Part shown: positions 16,415-24,626 of the stretch, one piece after another
Layout: every line of letters begins with the position of its first letter
Position numbering within the stretch: position 1 is the stretch's first letter
DNA from: Bdellovibrionota bacterium
Lineage (GTDB): Bacteria; Bdellovibrionota; Bdellovibrionia; Bdellovibrionales; JAEYZS01
NCBI GenBank assembly: GCA_963169805.1
Contig: CAUJDY010000125.1
Span: 1-40,921, forward strand
Length of the DNA stretch: 40,921 nt
Direction of reading: 5' to 3'
Program-made: the position numbers and the translations under genes
The notes under the pieces: generated by a model
The model's database searches: none
What the model saw: the letters and a program-made list of their open reading frames with translations, nothing else
What the model was told of the DNA's origin: nothing

Positions 16415-18022
16415 TTAAAATCTAAAGACACCTTGAGAATGATCTCCCCATGGCTTATTAAAACTTGCAGCTATTCCCAGGGCTAGAACTCTACGAGTGT
16501 CAACTGGGTCAATGATTCCATCGTCCCATATTCGAGCTGATGAAAAATACGCAGAGCTTTCTTTATCGTATTTTATAAGTGTTGGACGCTTGAATTCTTC
16601 TTGCTCCGTCTGAGACATTTCTTTTCCTTGAGCATGAAGCTGATCTTTTTTGACAGTGAGAAGTACGTTGGCAGCTTGTTCTCCTCCCATTACCGAAATC
16701 CGAGCATTAGGCCACATCCACATCTGCCGAGGCTGGAACGCACGACCGCACATTCCATAATTACCAGCGCCATAGGACCCACCAATCACAACTGTAAATT
16801 TAGGCACCTGACAATTACTAACAGCCATAACCATCTTAGCGCCATCTTTAGCAATGCCGTTGTTTTCAAATCTTTTTCCTACCATAAATCCCGTGATGTT
16901 TTGTAAAAAGACGATTGGCGTATTTCTTTGATTACACAATTCAATAAAGTGCGCAGCCTTTAAGGAGCTTTCAGAAAATAAAACACCATTGTTAGCAACA
17001 ATACCCACAGGATATCCCCAAATATGAGCAAACCCAGTAACTATTGTACTTCCATAGAGAGCTTTAAATTCGTGAAACTCACTGCCGTCTACTAAGCGAG
17101 CGATAACTTCTCTAACATCAAAAGGTTTACGTGTATCCTTTGGAATTAATCCATAGAGCTCTTCTGCAGGATAAAGTGGATCTCGCACATCACGAACAAC
17201 AACGGGAATATTTTTCTTTTTATTTATTGAATAAATAATGTTTCTACATATTTCGAGCGCATGCTCATCATTCTCTGCAAAATGATCTGTGACCCCACTT
17301 TTTTCACAGTGAACTTGAGCTCCCCCCAAGCTTTCAGCGTCTACTTCTTCGCCGGTAGCAGCTTTTACAAGAGGAGGACCTCCTAAAAAGATGGTTCCAT
17401 TACCTTTTACAATAACATTCTCATCACTCATGGCCGGAACATATGCTCCACCGGCAGTGCAGCTTCCCATTACAACGGCTATTTGTGGAATTTTCTGAGC
17501 AGACATTTGAGCTTGATTATAAAAAATTCTACCAAAGTGATCTCTATCCGGAAAAACCTCCGACTGCAGTGGAAGAAAGGCTCCACCACTGTCGACAAGA
17601 TAAATACATGGTAGACCGTTCTCCATCGCAATCTCTTGAGCACGCAAATGTTTTTTGACGGTCATTGGAAAATAAGTTCCACCTTTAACTGTAGCATCAT
17701 TTGCTACAATCACGCACTCTTGGCCGTGGATAACTCCTATACCCGTTACTACACCTGCACCAGGCGCTTCGTTATTGTACATTTCCCAAGCTGCTAAAGT
17801 TGAAAATTCCAAAAATGCAGAGCCTATGTCTACAAGTTTTTGAATACGCTCACGTGCAGTAAGTTTGTTGCGTGATTTATGTTTTTTGATGGCATCTTCG
17901 CCTCCGCCCTTTTTAATTAGATCAACCCGTGATTTAAATTCACGAGTAAGCGAATTAAGCCAATCTACATTTTCTTTAAAATCCGCACTTTTCGATGATA
18001 CTTGCGTCTCTATGATGTCCAT
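16415..18022 (-). CDS. liuB: Methylcrotonoyl-CoA carboxylase beta (carboxyltransferase) subunit
   Basis: Transfers the carboxyl group from biotin to 3-methylcrotonyl-CoA. The 535-aa protein is a two-domain acyl-CoA carboxyltransferase with [18 protein letters not shown] at the N-terminus, [15 protein letters not shown] and [16 protein letters not shown] in the first domain, and [15 protein letters not shown] and [19 protein letters not shown] in the second. These strings are specific to 3-methylcrotonyl- and geranyl-CoA carboxylases. It is the first gene of the liu operon. AAAGGG before the ATG is the ribosome site and abuts a perfect 33-bp palindrome (18032-18064) in the 5' leader. Confidence 0.94.
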   Translation of the reverse strand: MDIIETQVSSKSADFKENVDWLNSLTREFKSRVDLIKKGGGEDAIKKHKSRNKLTARERIQKLVDIGSAFLEFSTLAAWEMYNNEAPGAGVVTGIGVIHGQECVIVANDATVKGGTYFPMTVKKHLRAQEIAMENGLPCIYLVDSGGAFLPLQSEVFPDRDHFGRIFYNQAQMSAQKIPQIAVVMGSCTAGGAYVPAMSDENVIVKGNGTIFLGGPPLVKAATGEEVDAESLGGAQVHCEKSGVTDHFAENDEHALEICRNIIYSINKKKNIPVVVRDVRDPLYPAEELYGLIPKDTRKPFDVREVIARLVDGSEFHEFKALYGSTIVTGFAHIWGYPVGIVANNGVLFSESSLKAAHFIELCNQRNTPIVFLQNITGFMVGKRFENNGIAKDGAKMVMAVSNCQVPKFTVVIGGSYGAGNYGMCGRAFQPRQMWMWPNARISVMGGEQAANVLLTVKKDQLHAQGKEMSQTEQEEFKRPTLIKYDKESSAYFSSARIWDDGIIDPVDTRRVLALGIAASFNKPWGDHSQGVFRF

Positions 18023-18031
18023 ATTTACCCT

Positions 18032-18064
18032 TTAACCCAAAGGTACGCCGTACCTTTGGGTTAA
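18032..18064. repeat. Perfect palindrome upstream of liuB
   Basis: Two 16-bp arms, TTAACCCAAAGGTACG and its exact complement, flank one central base. The inner 19 bp, AAAGGTACG-C-CGTACCTTT, are shared with the palindrome at 18159-18189 apart from the central base. It lies 10 nt before the liuB start and touches the ribosome site. It may be an operator, an RNA hairpin or a dispersed repeat. Confidence 0.85.
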
Positions 18065-18158
18065 GACTTGCGTCAATTAATTATTTAACTTCTTCCACTA
18101 TGAATTGAGGACATTTTATATCAATTATATTTTACAATGTAATTACTAACGCATTGCT

Positions 18159-18189
18159 ATACCAAAAGGTACGGCGTACCTTTTGGTAT
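18159..18189. repeat. Perfect palindrome overlapping the pseudouridine synthase start
   Basis: Two 15-bp arms, ATACCAAAAGGTACG and its exact complement, flank one central G. The core matches the palindrome at 18032-18064. The last two bases of the right arm are the AT of the ATG at 18188, so an RNA hairpin here would reach into the start codon. Confidence 0.85.
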
Positions 18190-19042
18190 GAAAATTTCGA
18201 CGCCTTTTGGGCTGGGCCAGATCACACATGTGGAGCCTGAAAAACAAATGAAACTCAGCGAGCTTTTTCAAGAAGCTCAATTTGAAGATTTCGAGTTTAT
18301 TCTAAAAATTGGCGGAATTTATGTAGACGATCAACGCGTATTTGATGATCGTACACTTCACCCCAATGCACTCGTACGTATTCACAGAAAACCCAAAAGA
18401 CACCCTATTCAAAATTTAAATTGGAAAAATTGTATTGTGGATAACAATGAGCATTTTGTGGTTGTTGATAAGCCTCATAGAGTCCCCGTACATGCTACTG
18501 TGGATAACGTGCGAGAAAATGTACTTTTTCAAATTTCTGAAACTATAGGCTGCCCACTTTATGTCACCCATCGACTCGACGTAGAAACAACTGGCGCTCT
18601 TGTCTTAGCAAAAACAAAAGTCTTCCAAAATGCATTTAATTTTTTACTACAAAATAAGCAAGTTACAAAAAAGTACAAAGCACTCACAACCAAAGAACCT
18701 CCTTTGGGGCTTATTCGTCATTATATCCAAAGCGGACAATTCACTCCTAAACTTGTAAGTGTTGATCCAATAGAAGGTTGGCAAATTTGTGAAATGGTTA
18801 TTGAAACTGTAAAGCCCTTAATACTGCCAAATCAACAACCTGGATTTGAAAGCGAAATTCGGCTGATCACTGGACGCACGCACCAAATACGTGCACAGAT
18901 GACAGGCCTTGTAGGACCTCTTTTTGGAGATAATCAATACGGTGATGATGAAAACAAAAACTACCCTCTTGGCCTTAGAGCTTTTGAATTAAAGTTTAAA
19001 TGGCCTGCCCTACAAAAAGAATTTCACTACACACTCAACTAA
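18188..19042 (+). CDS. RluA-family pseudouridine synthase
   Basis: Isomerises uridine to pseudouridine in rRNA or tRNA. The 284-aa protein has an S4-like N-terminal segment (LKIGGIYVDDQRV), the region DKPHRVPVHATVDN, the catalytic motif THRLDVETTGALVLAK with the nucleophilic Asp, and the C-terminal LITGRTHQIRAQM. These match the RluA/RluC/RluD group; the exact target site cannot be assigned. The ATG at 18188 lies at the end of a palindrome and lacks a ribosome site. The ATG at 18248, with GGAG upstream, is an alternative that would remove 20 residues. It is divergent from liuB. Confidence 0.87.
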   Translation: MKISTPFGLGQITHVEPEKQMKLSELFQEAQFEDFEFILKIGGIYVDDQRVFDDRTLHPNALVRIHRKPKRHPIQNLNWKNCIVDNNEHFVVVDKPHRVPVHATVDNVRENVLFQISETIGCPLYVTHRLDVETTGALVLAKTKVFQNAFNFLLQNKQVTKKYKALTTKEPPLGLIRHYIQSGQFTPKLVSVDPIEGWQICEMVIETVKPLILPNQQPGFESEIRLITGRTHQIRAQMTGLVGPLFGDNQYGDDENKNYPLGLRAFELKFKWPALQKEFHYTLN

Positions 19043-19152
19043 TCTCCTGCTACATTTTTTAGATGAGGAAAAGGCGCCTGCCGACTTTTTTTTTTACAGC
19101 GCAATAGACGCGCGGGGGATAAAAAAATCGGGAGGGGCCATAGAGGAAAAAG

Positions 19153-19575
19153 ATGAGTTCCGACATGAAAATTGCACAAGCTTTGTTTTTCTTTTTGATC
19201 ATTTGGGTATCGCAAGTTCTGACCAACGTTGAAAAACCAGTCCCTGTTGATGAGCATGTGCGATTGCAAAACGAGCTCACTACGTTTATTCAAAACTACG
19301 TACAACAAAACCTTCCAAACTCGCAAAATTTCAAAATGCACTCTATCTACACGCGCCCACCCCGCAAAGGCATAATTCGCGCTTACTTTAACTACTCTTT
19401 TAGCACCGATAACTCTGCAACAACACAGCTTCTCGGATATGCATTATTAAAGAAAATTAAAGCTGAGCCTGTTCAAGAATGGTCTCTTGAAAAGATCGAA
19501 ATCGAGGGAGAGCAAATTACTTTTGACCAACCAGTGGTCATCACACCGGGGGATAGTGCTCAGGAAGCGCCTTAA
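19153..19575 (+). CDS. Small exported or anchored protein of unknown function
   Basis: A 140-aa protein with one N-terminal hydrophobic stretch (ALFFFLIIWVSQVLT, about residues 10-24), either signal peptide or anchor. The rest is a polar domain with no recognised motif. AGAGGAAAAAG before the ATG is a reasonable ribosome site. The stop overlaps the start of the downstream methyltransferase gene (TAATG), so the two are probably co-expressed. The 110 bp before it are GC-rich in patches, with a run of T at about 19087-19096, but form no clear terminator. Confidence 0.65.
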   Translation: MSSDMKIAQALFFFLIIWVSQVLTNVEKPVPVDEHVRLQNELTTFIQNYVQQNLPNSQNFKMHSIYTRPPRKGIIRAYFNYSFSTDNSATTQLLGYALLKKIKAEPVQEWSLEKIEIEGEQITFDQPVVITPGDSAQEAP

Positions 19576-20606
19576 TGTCACAATTTAAATTCTTGCAGAT
19601 AGACGAAGAAGGTTATCCTTTATCTCTTGGCCTTCGTCTTCAAGATAAAAACTTCGGCAAATCACTCTTAAAAGGAATTCGAAAATCAAAAGATAGAAAT
19701 ATTTTTCTATCTGAGTTCGAAAATGAAACTTATATCATAGAAAATTTTGATGAGCCTCTGATTGCTCAACATATCCACCTAAAAGAGAATCTGTTTTTTG
19801 TAGAATTTAATTATGAGCTCATAGAACCACTCAATCTAAGTACAATGACTGTGGACGAGTGGGATCGATTTCATGGCTTCAGTCAAAAAGATGTTCCATT
19901 TGTCTTCTCCAGAAAAGCACAAAGTGATTTTTTTAATTTAATTGAAGATTTTGATGACGATGGATTTCATTTCCAGGGCAAGTACTATGATATTTATCCT
20001 CTCTATTCTGATGCCATAGAAACCTCTCAAGCTCAATTTTGGCAAGGGCGCTATGAAACTCAACAAACAGGTTGGGATATGAATGGCCCTCACCCAGCTC
20101 TTGAATCTGTTACCTCTCAACTCAGAATCAATAAATGTCGCATTTTAAATCTTGGCTGTGGTACGGGACATGATGCTGAATTTCTAGCTAGCAAAGGTCA
20201 TATTGTCACAGGGGTGGATTTTAGTACATCCGCAATTGAACAAGCACAAAATCGGTATGGAAATCGCGAGAATTTAAAATTTGTGCAAGCAGATGCTTTT
20301 AAGCTTCCAGAAAAATTCTTTAATTCTTTTGATTTAATATTTGAGCACACATTTTTCTGTGCCATACACCCAAAACAAAGAAATGAAATAGTTCGTATTT
20401 GGAAAAACTGCTTAGTTCCAAGTGGACATCTTCTTGGAATCTTTTTTACTCATCACCAAACTCATCAACCACCTTTTGGTGGCACAGAATGGGAGTATCG
20501 GGAAAGGTTCAAAAAACATTTCCAATTTTTATATTGGACGCGACTCAGAGGAACAAGCCCTCGCTCACTTGGTAGCGAACTCATCATTTATGCACAGAAG
20601 CTTTAG
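19575..20606 (+). CDS. SAM-dependent methyltransferase (TPMT-like) with N-terminal extension
   Basis: The C-terminal 200 residues are a class I methyltransferase: FWQGRYETQQTGWDMNGPHPAL at the entry, then ILNLGCGTGHDAEFLA (motif I, SAM binding), VTGVDFSTSAIEQA (motif II acidic residue), and DLIFEHTFFCAIHPKQR. The layout matches the thiopurine methyltransferase-like family, which acts on thiols, halides or metalloids; the substrate here is unknown. The first 140 residues form an additional acidic domain I do not recognise, not normally part of that family. Its ATG overlaps the stop of the small exported-protein gene. It ends just before the convergent rnpB terminator. Confidence 0.8.
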   Translation: MSQFKFLQIDEEGYPLSLGLRLQDKNFGKSLLKGIRKSKDRNIFLSEFENETYIIENFDEPLIAQHIHLKENLFFVEFNYELIEPLNLSTMTVDEWDRFHGFSQKDVPFVFSRKAQSDFFNLIEDFDDDGFHFQGKYYDIYPLYSDAIETSQAQFWQGRYETQQTGWDMNGPHPALESVTSQLRINKCRILNLGCGTGHDAEFLASKGHIVTGVDFSTSAIEQAQNRYGNRENLKFVQADAFKLPEKFFNSFDLIFEHTFFCAIHPKQRNEIVRIWKNCLVPSGHLLGIFFTHHQTHQPPFGGTEWEYRERFKKHFQFLYWTRLRGTSPRSLGSELIIYAQKL

Positions 20607-20617
20607 TTATTGCCTCG

Positions 20618-20655
20618 AAAAAAGAAAGGGCAAGATTGATCTCTCAATCTTGCCC
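20618..20655 (-). terminator. Rho-independent terminator of rnpB
   Basis: A perfect 12-bp stem (GGGCAAGATTGA and complement, 20628-20639 with 20644-20655) with a 4-nt loop is followed on the minus strand by TTTCTTTTTT. It lies about 34 nt past the predicted 3' end of RNase P RNA. The plus side lacks a T-run. Confidence 0.85.
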
Positions 20656-20688
20656 GTAAATCGGTTGTGGCCGTTTTGAAACGACTAC

Positions 20689-21102
20689 GCCTTTGGCTGT
20701 AAGCCGGATTCTGTTCCTTGATTCTGAACCGACAGAATCAATTTGATCATTATTCCTCTAGGATAAGAATTACTCCTTACCTCAAGCGAACTGACCCGAA
20801 AGCTTCGTACTGGCCGTACTTTGCTAAAATTTCTTTTAGCGGGCTTCCCTATTTGTTCTTGCTCCGCGCAGAGTTTGGCTGTTTTCACTCCAACGACTCC
20901 CCAGAAAACTCCCGTTCCCGTTTTCTGGATCAAAGCCTTGGACATTCTCTCTGTTCCACTGTTCCTCACAGCAAGCTGTGGAAGGGCGTTACCCTTTGCG
21001 CTGCCATCTGGAGTCCGGACTTTCCTCCAGGCATACTAAGCCGGCCTAGACTTTCGCCTGACCTCACTCCCATACACCCAGCAATAATCCACCTTAGGCT
21101 CA
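20689..21102 (-). ncRNA. rnpB: RNase P RNA
   Basis: The catalytic RNA of RNase P, which trims tRNA 5' ends. On the minus strand the conserved bacterial elements appear in order: GGAGGAAAGTCCGGACTCC (P4/J3-4), GGTAACGCC, GTGGAACAGAGAG, CCAAATAGG-like AACAAATAGGG, AGTACGGCC, and near the 3' end ACAGAATCCGGCTTAC, all as in E. coli. The ends are approximate: they are set by a possible P1 pairing between GCCTAAGG near 21099 and CCAAAGGC near 20690. Open frames across this region are spurious. Confidence 0.92.
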
Positions 21103-21115
21103 AACAAACTAGCTT

Positions 21116-21121
21116 ATTTTA
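21116..21121 (-). promoter_or_regulatory. Possible -10 box for rnpB
   Basis: TAAAAT on the minus strand lies 8-14 nt before the predicted RNA 5' end. No convincing -35 box accompanies it, so this is a position-based proposal. Confidence 0.35.
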
Positions 21122-21164
21122 GATGAGGACTCAAGACTTCCGTCGACTCTACCGAAGGATAGTT

Positions 21165-21263
21165 ATGGTTGATTACCACTACCCACGTAAATTAGCTTTA
21201 GCCACTATTCTACTCATAGGAATTGCCTATCTTTTTCACCAAATTGAAATATTTTTCCGCTAA
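21165..21263 (+). CDS. Possible 32-aa single-span membrane peptide
   Basis: The short frame ATG-to-TAA encodes 32 residues: a basic N-terminus (MVDYHYPRK), one hydrophobic segment (LALATILLIGIAYLF) and a short C-terminal tail (HQIEIFFR). The sequence AAGGAT, 5 nt before the ATG, is a plausible ribosome site. It lies alone between the divergent rnpB promoter and a convergent small exported-protein gene, where nothing else explains the DNA. The positive N-terminus and single helix fit a real small membrane protein. No homologue is recognised, and chance cannot be excluded. Confidence 0.4.
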   Translation: MVDYHYPRKLALATILLIGIAYLFHQIEIFFR

Positions 21264-21270
21264 ATAAGCG

Positions 21271-21651
21271 CTATTTTTGAATCAAAGAATCTAAATACCT
21301 GAGATCCTTTTGTAAATTGGCAACATGAGCCTCATGCCTTGCCATGATTTCTAAGGAGCGTACAATAATATCGTTTAATTCTTGCATGGCAATCAAGGCA
21401 TCCTTCTGTGAAAGTTCTGCGTTCTGTTTTAAGGCTTCTGATTTTCTATAAAGAGCCCAAAGTGCCCCCTTAGAAAACCTCACATTCATTTCTGCAAGAC
21501 TTAACAAAAAACTGAGGTCACTACGCTTTTGAATGAGCTTTTGCGTGTCCCAAAACCTTATGCTTTTATAGTAAAAAAAATCTGAGCAGGTTTCTGCCTG
21601 CACACAAACAGAGCCAAACATCACTAATAATAACAACAACTTAGACTTCAC
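21271..21651 (-). CDS. Small secreted helical protein of unknown function
   Basis: A 126-aa protein with a clear signal peptide (MKSKLLLLLVMFGSVCVQA, cleavage after VQA). The mature 107 residues are largely helical with heptad-like leucines and one cysteine soon after the cleavage site (AETCSDFFYYK). No family recognised. It seems to be a single-gene unit with about 127 bp between it and the upstream RNase H gene, which is on the same strand. Confidence 0.65.
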   Translation of the reverse strand: MKSKLLLLLVMFGSVCVQAETCSDFFYYKSIRFWDTQKLIQKRSDLSFLLSLAEMNVRFSKGALWALYRKSEALKQNAELSQKDALIAMQELNDIIVRSLEIMARHEAHVANLQKDLRYLDSLIQK

Positions 21652-21778
21652 AAGCTTCCTCGTCTTTGCAAAACGGAAGGTCTTAACAAAGTTTCAAACA
21701 GCTGGGCACAAAAAATTATACTTTTTGAAAAAATTTATGGATTCTAAGTATCTGCAGACTGCTTATAGTTTGCTCAAA

Positions 21779-22240
21779 TCAATCGAAGTCATCATCAAAA
21801 ACATCAACAAGTTTGGCTCCTGCTGTGGCAGATCCTAAAGCCAAGTTTGCAAGCTTATCTGCTCTTTTATTTTGCTCACGTGGAATATGCTCTAACTTCA
21901 CTTTTTTAAAAGATTTCAAAAGACTGTATGCAGATCGATGAAGCTCCTTCAGATGCTCTGACTTCACCTTGTACTCACCTTTTAGCTGCTTCACCATAAA
22001 TTCGCTATCCGTTCTCACCCAAACGTTTTCTACTTTTTCTTCTTTAGCTTTTTCTAAACCTCGTACGAGCGCTGTGTACTCAGCAACATTATTTGTAGTA
22101 TCCTCAATACGCTCAGAGAGCGTTCCAACCTCTTCATCCTTAAGAGTTGCAAAAGAAACCCCAATAGACGAAGGGCCAGGATTACCGCGGCTTGCTCCAT
22201 CTGTATAAATTTTAAGACTTTTGGGCCAAGACATTAGCAT
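21779..22240 (-). CDS. Ribonuclease HI-like protein
   Basis: Degrades the RNA strand of RNA-DNA hybrids. The 153-aa protein has the four-residue acidic site: Asp in IYTDGASRGNPG, Glu in NNVAEYTAL, Asp in RTDSEFMVKQL, and Asp in NKRADKLANLAL. The sequence type (short, lacking the E. coli basic protrusion, with a REQNKRAD ending) is that of the Actinobacterial/Archaeal/YpdQ-like RNase HI group rather than classical RnhA. The ATG at 22240 is followed by another at 22234; neither has a strong ribosome site. Confidence 0.88.
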   Translation of the reverse strand: MLMSWPKSLKIYTDGASRGNPGPSSIGVSFATLKDEEVGTLSERIEDTTNNVAEYTALVRGLEKAKEEKVENVWVRTDSEFMVKQLKGEYKVKSEHLKELHRSAYSLLKSFKKVKLEHIPREQNKRADKLANLALGSATAGAKLVDVFDDDFD

Positions 22241-22254
22241 AAGTTAAAAGGAAC

Positions 22255-22746
22255 TTGTTGATCAATCAACTGAATTTAACCGAAACTAAATGTATGAGTA
22301 CAGGGCGCAATTTTTCTAGAATGAATATCCATGATCTTGGAGTTGAAATCTCTGTTTATAACGATAACAAAAACGACCATATTGCACTAATCGACAATAT
22401 TTGCTTGGGAGGAATTCGTATTTCCTCTGAAACAAAATTTGAAAAAAACTCACAAATACTTCTCTCTCTCAACAAAACCAAAAGACAGCATGTTCATGGA
22501 AAGATCAAATGGACAGAATTCGACAATGAAATTAACCGTTATCGATATGGTCTTGAATTTGTAGTTGAGAATGGTGAAGAAAATAAAATTGTCACAGATT
22601 TTATGAATACCCTTCTTAACATGCTCACCAAAGAAAAAGTTGTCTCAAAAGCTCTTGATTTGTTTTGCTCAAGCTTGGCAAAAGGGACTACTGACAACAA
22701 ACAATTCAACTTTCTGAATCAGGTCAAAAAAATCTTAAAACGGTAA
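22255..22746 (+). CDS. PilZ-domain protein
   Basis: A 163-aa cytoplasmic protein with a PilZ-like beta-barrel over residues 14-120. It has RNFSR (RxxxR), then DNICLGGIRIS, where the NxSxxG serine is cysteine, and YGLEFV as the closing strand. It may bind cyclic di-GMP, possibly with altered affinity. The C-terminal 45 residues are helical and basic. TTG at 22255 with AAAAGGA just upstream is chosen; the first ATG at 22294 has no ribosome site but would still begin at the PilZ RxxxR region. The next gene, on the same strand, follows after 58 bp. Confidence 0.7.
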   Translation: MLINQLNLTETKCMSTGRNFSRMNIHDLGVEISVYNDNKNDHIALIDNICLGGIRISSETKFEKNSQILLSLNKTKRQHVHGKIKWTEFDNEINRYRYGLEFVVENGEENKIVTDFMNTLLNMLTKEKVVSKALDLFCSSLAKGTTDNKQFNFLNQVKKILKR

Positions 22747-22804
22747 TATTTTTTAAAATAAAGGATTGCAACTACAGGGCCAGTTCTGGCAATTTAGTCC
22801 CTTC

Positions 22805-24625
22805 ATGACAACTTTATTACAGCTTCAAAACGCATATAAATCTTTTGGTAAAAAAAATCTTTTCCAGGGTGCAAGCTTTGCTGTGAATTCAGATGAGCAT
22901 ATTGGAGTGATTGGCCCCAATGGCGCTGGAAAAACAACTCTTTTTAAAATTCTCACAGATCAAGAAGATTTAGATTCTGGCGAGGTCATTAAGGCAAAGT
23001 CCCTTCGGCTTGGCTATCTTGCTCAGTATGATAATTGGAAAGAAGGACAAACCGTTGAAGATTATCTCTCTCAAAGTGAAATCTCTCTTCCACTTTGGAA
23101 GCTGCAAAGCCTTGGAGTTTCTCTGGGTGTCAGCCTAGATATGTTTACACGCCCAATTGAAGATTTAAGCGGTGGATACCGCATGCGTTGCAAACTTCTG
23201 TATCTCATCGGGCAAGAACCTAACCTCATGTTGCTAGATGAACCGACAAACTATTTAGATTTAGAAACAACCCTTGTATTGGAAAAATTTCTTCAGTCTT
23301 ACGAAGGCGCCTTTTTGCTAATCTCACATGATCGAGAGTTTTTAAGACGCACGACAGATCATATTGTAGAAGTCGAATCCGGAGAAATCACAAAATATAA
23401 CGGAAACATTGACGACTACTTTGATCAAAAAACTCTATTACGCACTCAATTAGAGGCACAAGCTTCATCTCAGCAAAAAAAGCGTGAACAGGTCTTAGAA
23501 TTTGTTTCAAGGTTTGGCGCAAAAGCCTCTAAAGCCAAGCAAGCTCAATCTCGCTTAAAGTCTTTAGATAGAATGGAAAAGATTGAACTTAAAGATTTAC
23601 CTGTTGAAGCCTCTATCAAAATCCCACCCCCAAGTCATTCTGGTAAAGTGATATTACAAACTCAAAATTCACATTTTGGTTACGGAGATAAAATCATTCT
23701 CAAGAATGTGAATTACATTCTTAATAATGGAGATCATATCGCCGTAGTTGGCCTAAATGGAGCTGGAAAATCTACGTTTTTAAAAACCATGGCAGGCGTG
23801 ATTCCTCCCGTAAAAGGCTCTGTTGAATTAGGCTACCAAGCAAGCATTGGTTATTACGCACAACATGTAGCAGAAAATCTAGATCCCACAAAAACCGTTA
23901 TCGAAGAAATTCAAACGAAAGCACACCCAAGTATTATTCCGCAAGATGCCTTGAATATGGCCGGCTCACTTTTATTTTCTGGTGACGATGTTAAAAAGAA
24001 AATTTCAATGCTCTCTGGAGGAGAAAAGTCTCGAGTTGCTCTAGGGCAAATTTTACTTCAAAAAGCACCCTGCTTAATTTTAGACGAACCCACTAACCAT
24101 TTAGACTTTCAAACAGTGGAAGCTATGACACAAGCCCTGGTAAACTATAAAGGTACCGTAGTTGTTGTCAGCCACGATCGTAGCTTTATAAAGCGTGTAG
24201 GCACCAAAATCCTAGAGGTTAATAATGGAGAGGTACATTTGTATCCTGGTACCTACGAAGAATACGTTTGGAGTTTAGAGCAAGGCATTTTATCTGAGAG
24301 ACCCTCTAAACCTCCAGAATCAAAAAGTAAAAAACCTGCACCTTCTATTCCAGAAAAAATAGATTCCCGCCAAGATAAAAAAAGACTGGAATCTGAATTA
24401 AGGCAGACTGAAAAATCCATTTTGACCTTAGAAAAGAAAATTGAAAAACTTCATACTCTTTTAGAAGAGCTCAATACCAAAATTACTCAAAGCAACGGTA
24501 AGGAACTTCAAGACCTGGTTACTCAGTTTTCAAAATCTCAGCAAGAACATGATGCACTCGAAACAGAGTGGCTACAACTTTGTGAAAAAAAAGATCAATT
24601 ACAAACTACTCTTCAAAATATCTAA
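22805..24625 (+). CDS. ABC-F family ATP-binding protein (Uup-like)
   Basis: A soluble two-domain ATPase of the ABC-F group, which act on ribosomes (and, for Uup, DNA) rather than in transport. Walker A motifs are GPNGAGKTT and GLNGAGKST, signatures LSGGYRMR and LSGGEKSR, and Walker B motifs LMLLDEPTNYLD and CLILDEPTNHLD. A C-terminal coiled-coil region (about the last 90 residues, starting near the Pro/Lys-rich linker) resembles the Uup tail. I start it at the ATG at 22805 (MTTLLQLQNAYKSFG), which fits family N-termini. A TTG 39 nt upstream is possible but has its AAAGGA directly against the codon. Confidence 0.9.
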   Translation: MTTLLQLQNAYKSFGKKNLFQGASFAVNSDEHIGVIGPNGAGKTTLFKILTDQEDLDSGEVIKAKSLRLGYLAQYDNWKEGQTVEDYLSQSEISLPLWKLQSLGVSLGVSLDMFTRPIEDLSGGYRMRCKLLYLIGQEPNLMLLDEPTNYLDLETTLVLEKFLQSYEGAFLLISHDREFLRRTTDHIVEVESGEITKYNGNIDDYFDQKTLLRTQLEAQASSQQKKREQVLEFVSRFGAKASKAKQAQSRLKSLDRMEKIELKDLPVEASIKIPPPSHSGKVILQTQNSHFGYGDKIILKNVNYILNNGDHIAVVGLNGAGKSTFLKTMAGVIPPVKGSVELGYQASIGYYAQHVAENLDPTKTVIEEIQTKAHPSIIPQDALNMAGSLLFSGDDVKKKISMLSGGEKSRVALGQILLQKAPCLILDEPTNHLDFQTVEAMTQALVNYKGTVVVVSHDRSFIKRVGTKILEVNNGEVHLYPGTYEEYVWSLEQGILSERPSKPPESKSKKPAPSIPEKIDSRQDKKRLESELRQTEKSILTLEKKIEKLHTLLEELNTKITQSNGKELQDLVTQFSKSQQEHDALETEWLQLCEKKDQLQTTLQNI

Positions 24626-24626
24626 A

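Noticed and set aside
19039-19341. Minus-strand frames of 73 and 100 codons
   Set aside because: They are antisense to a small gene with a ribosome site and coupled downstream neighbour, and show no protein-like features.
20685-21122. Open frames on both strands of 94-134 codons
   Set aside because: They lie within RNase P RNA, whose conserved elements explain the region; they lack ribosome sites and family motifs.
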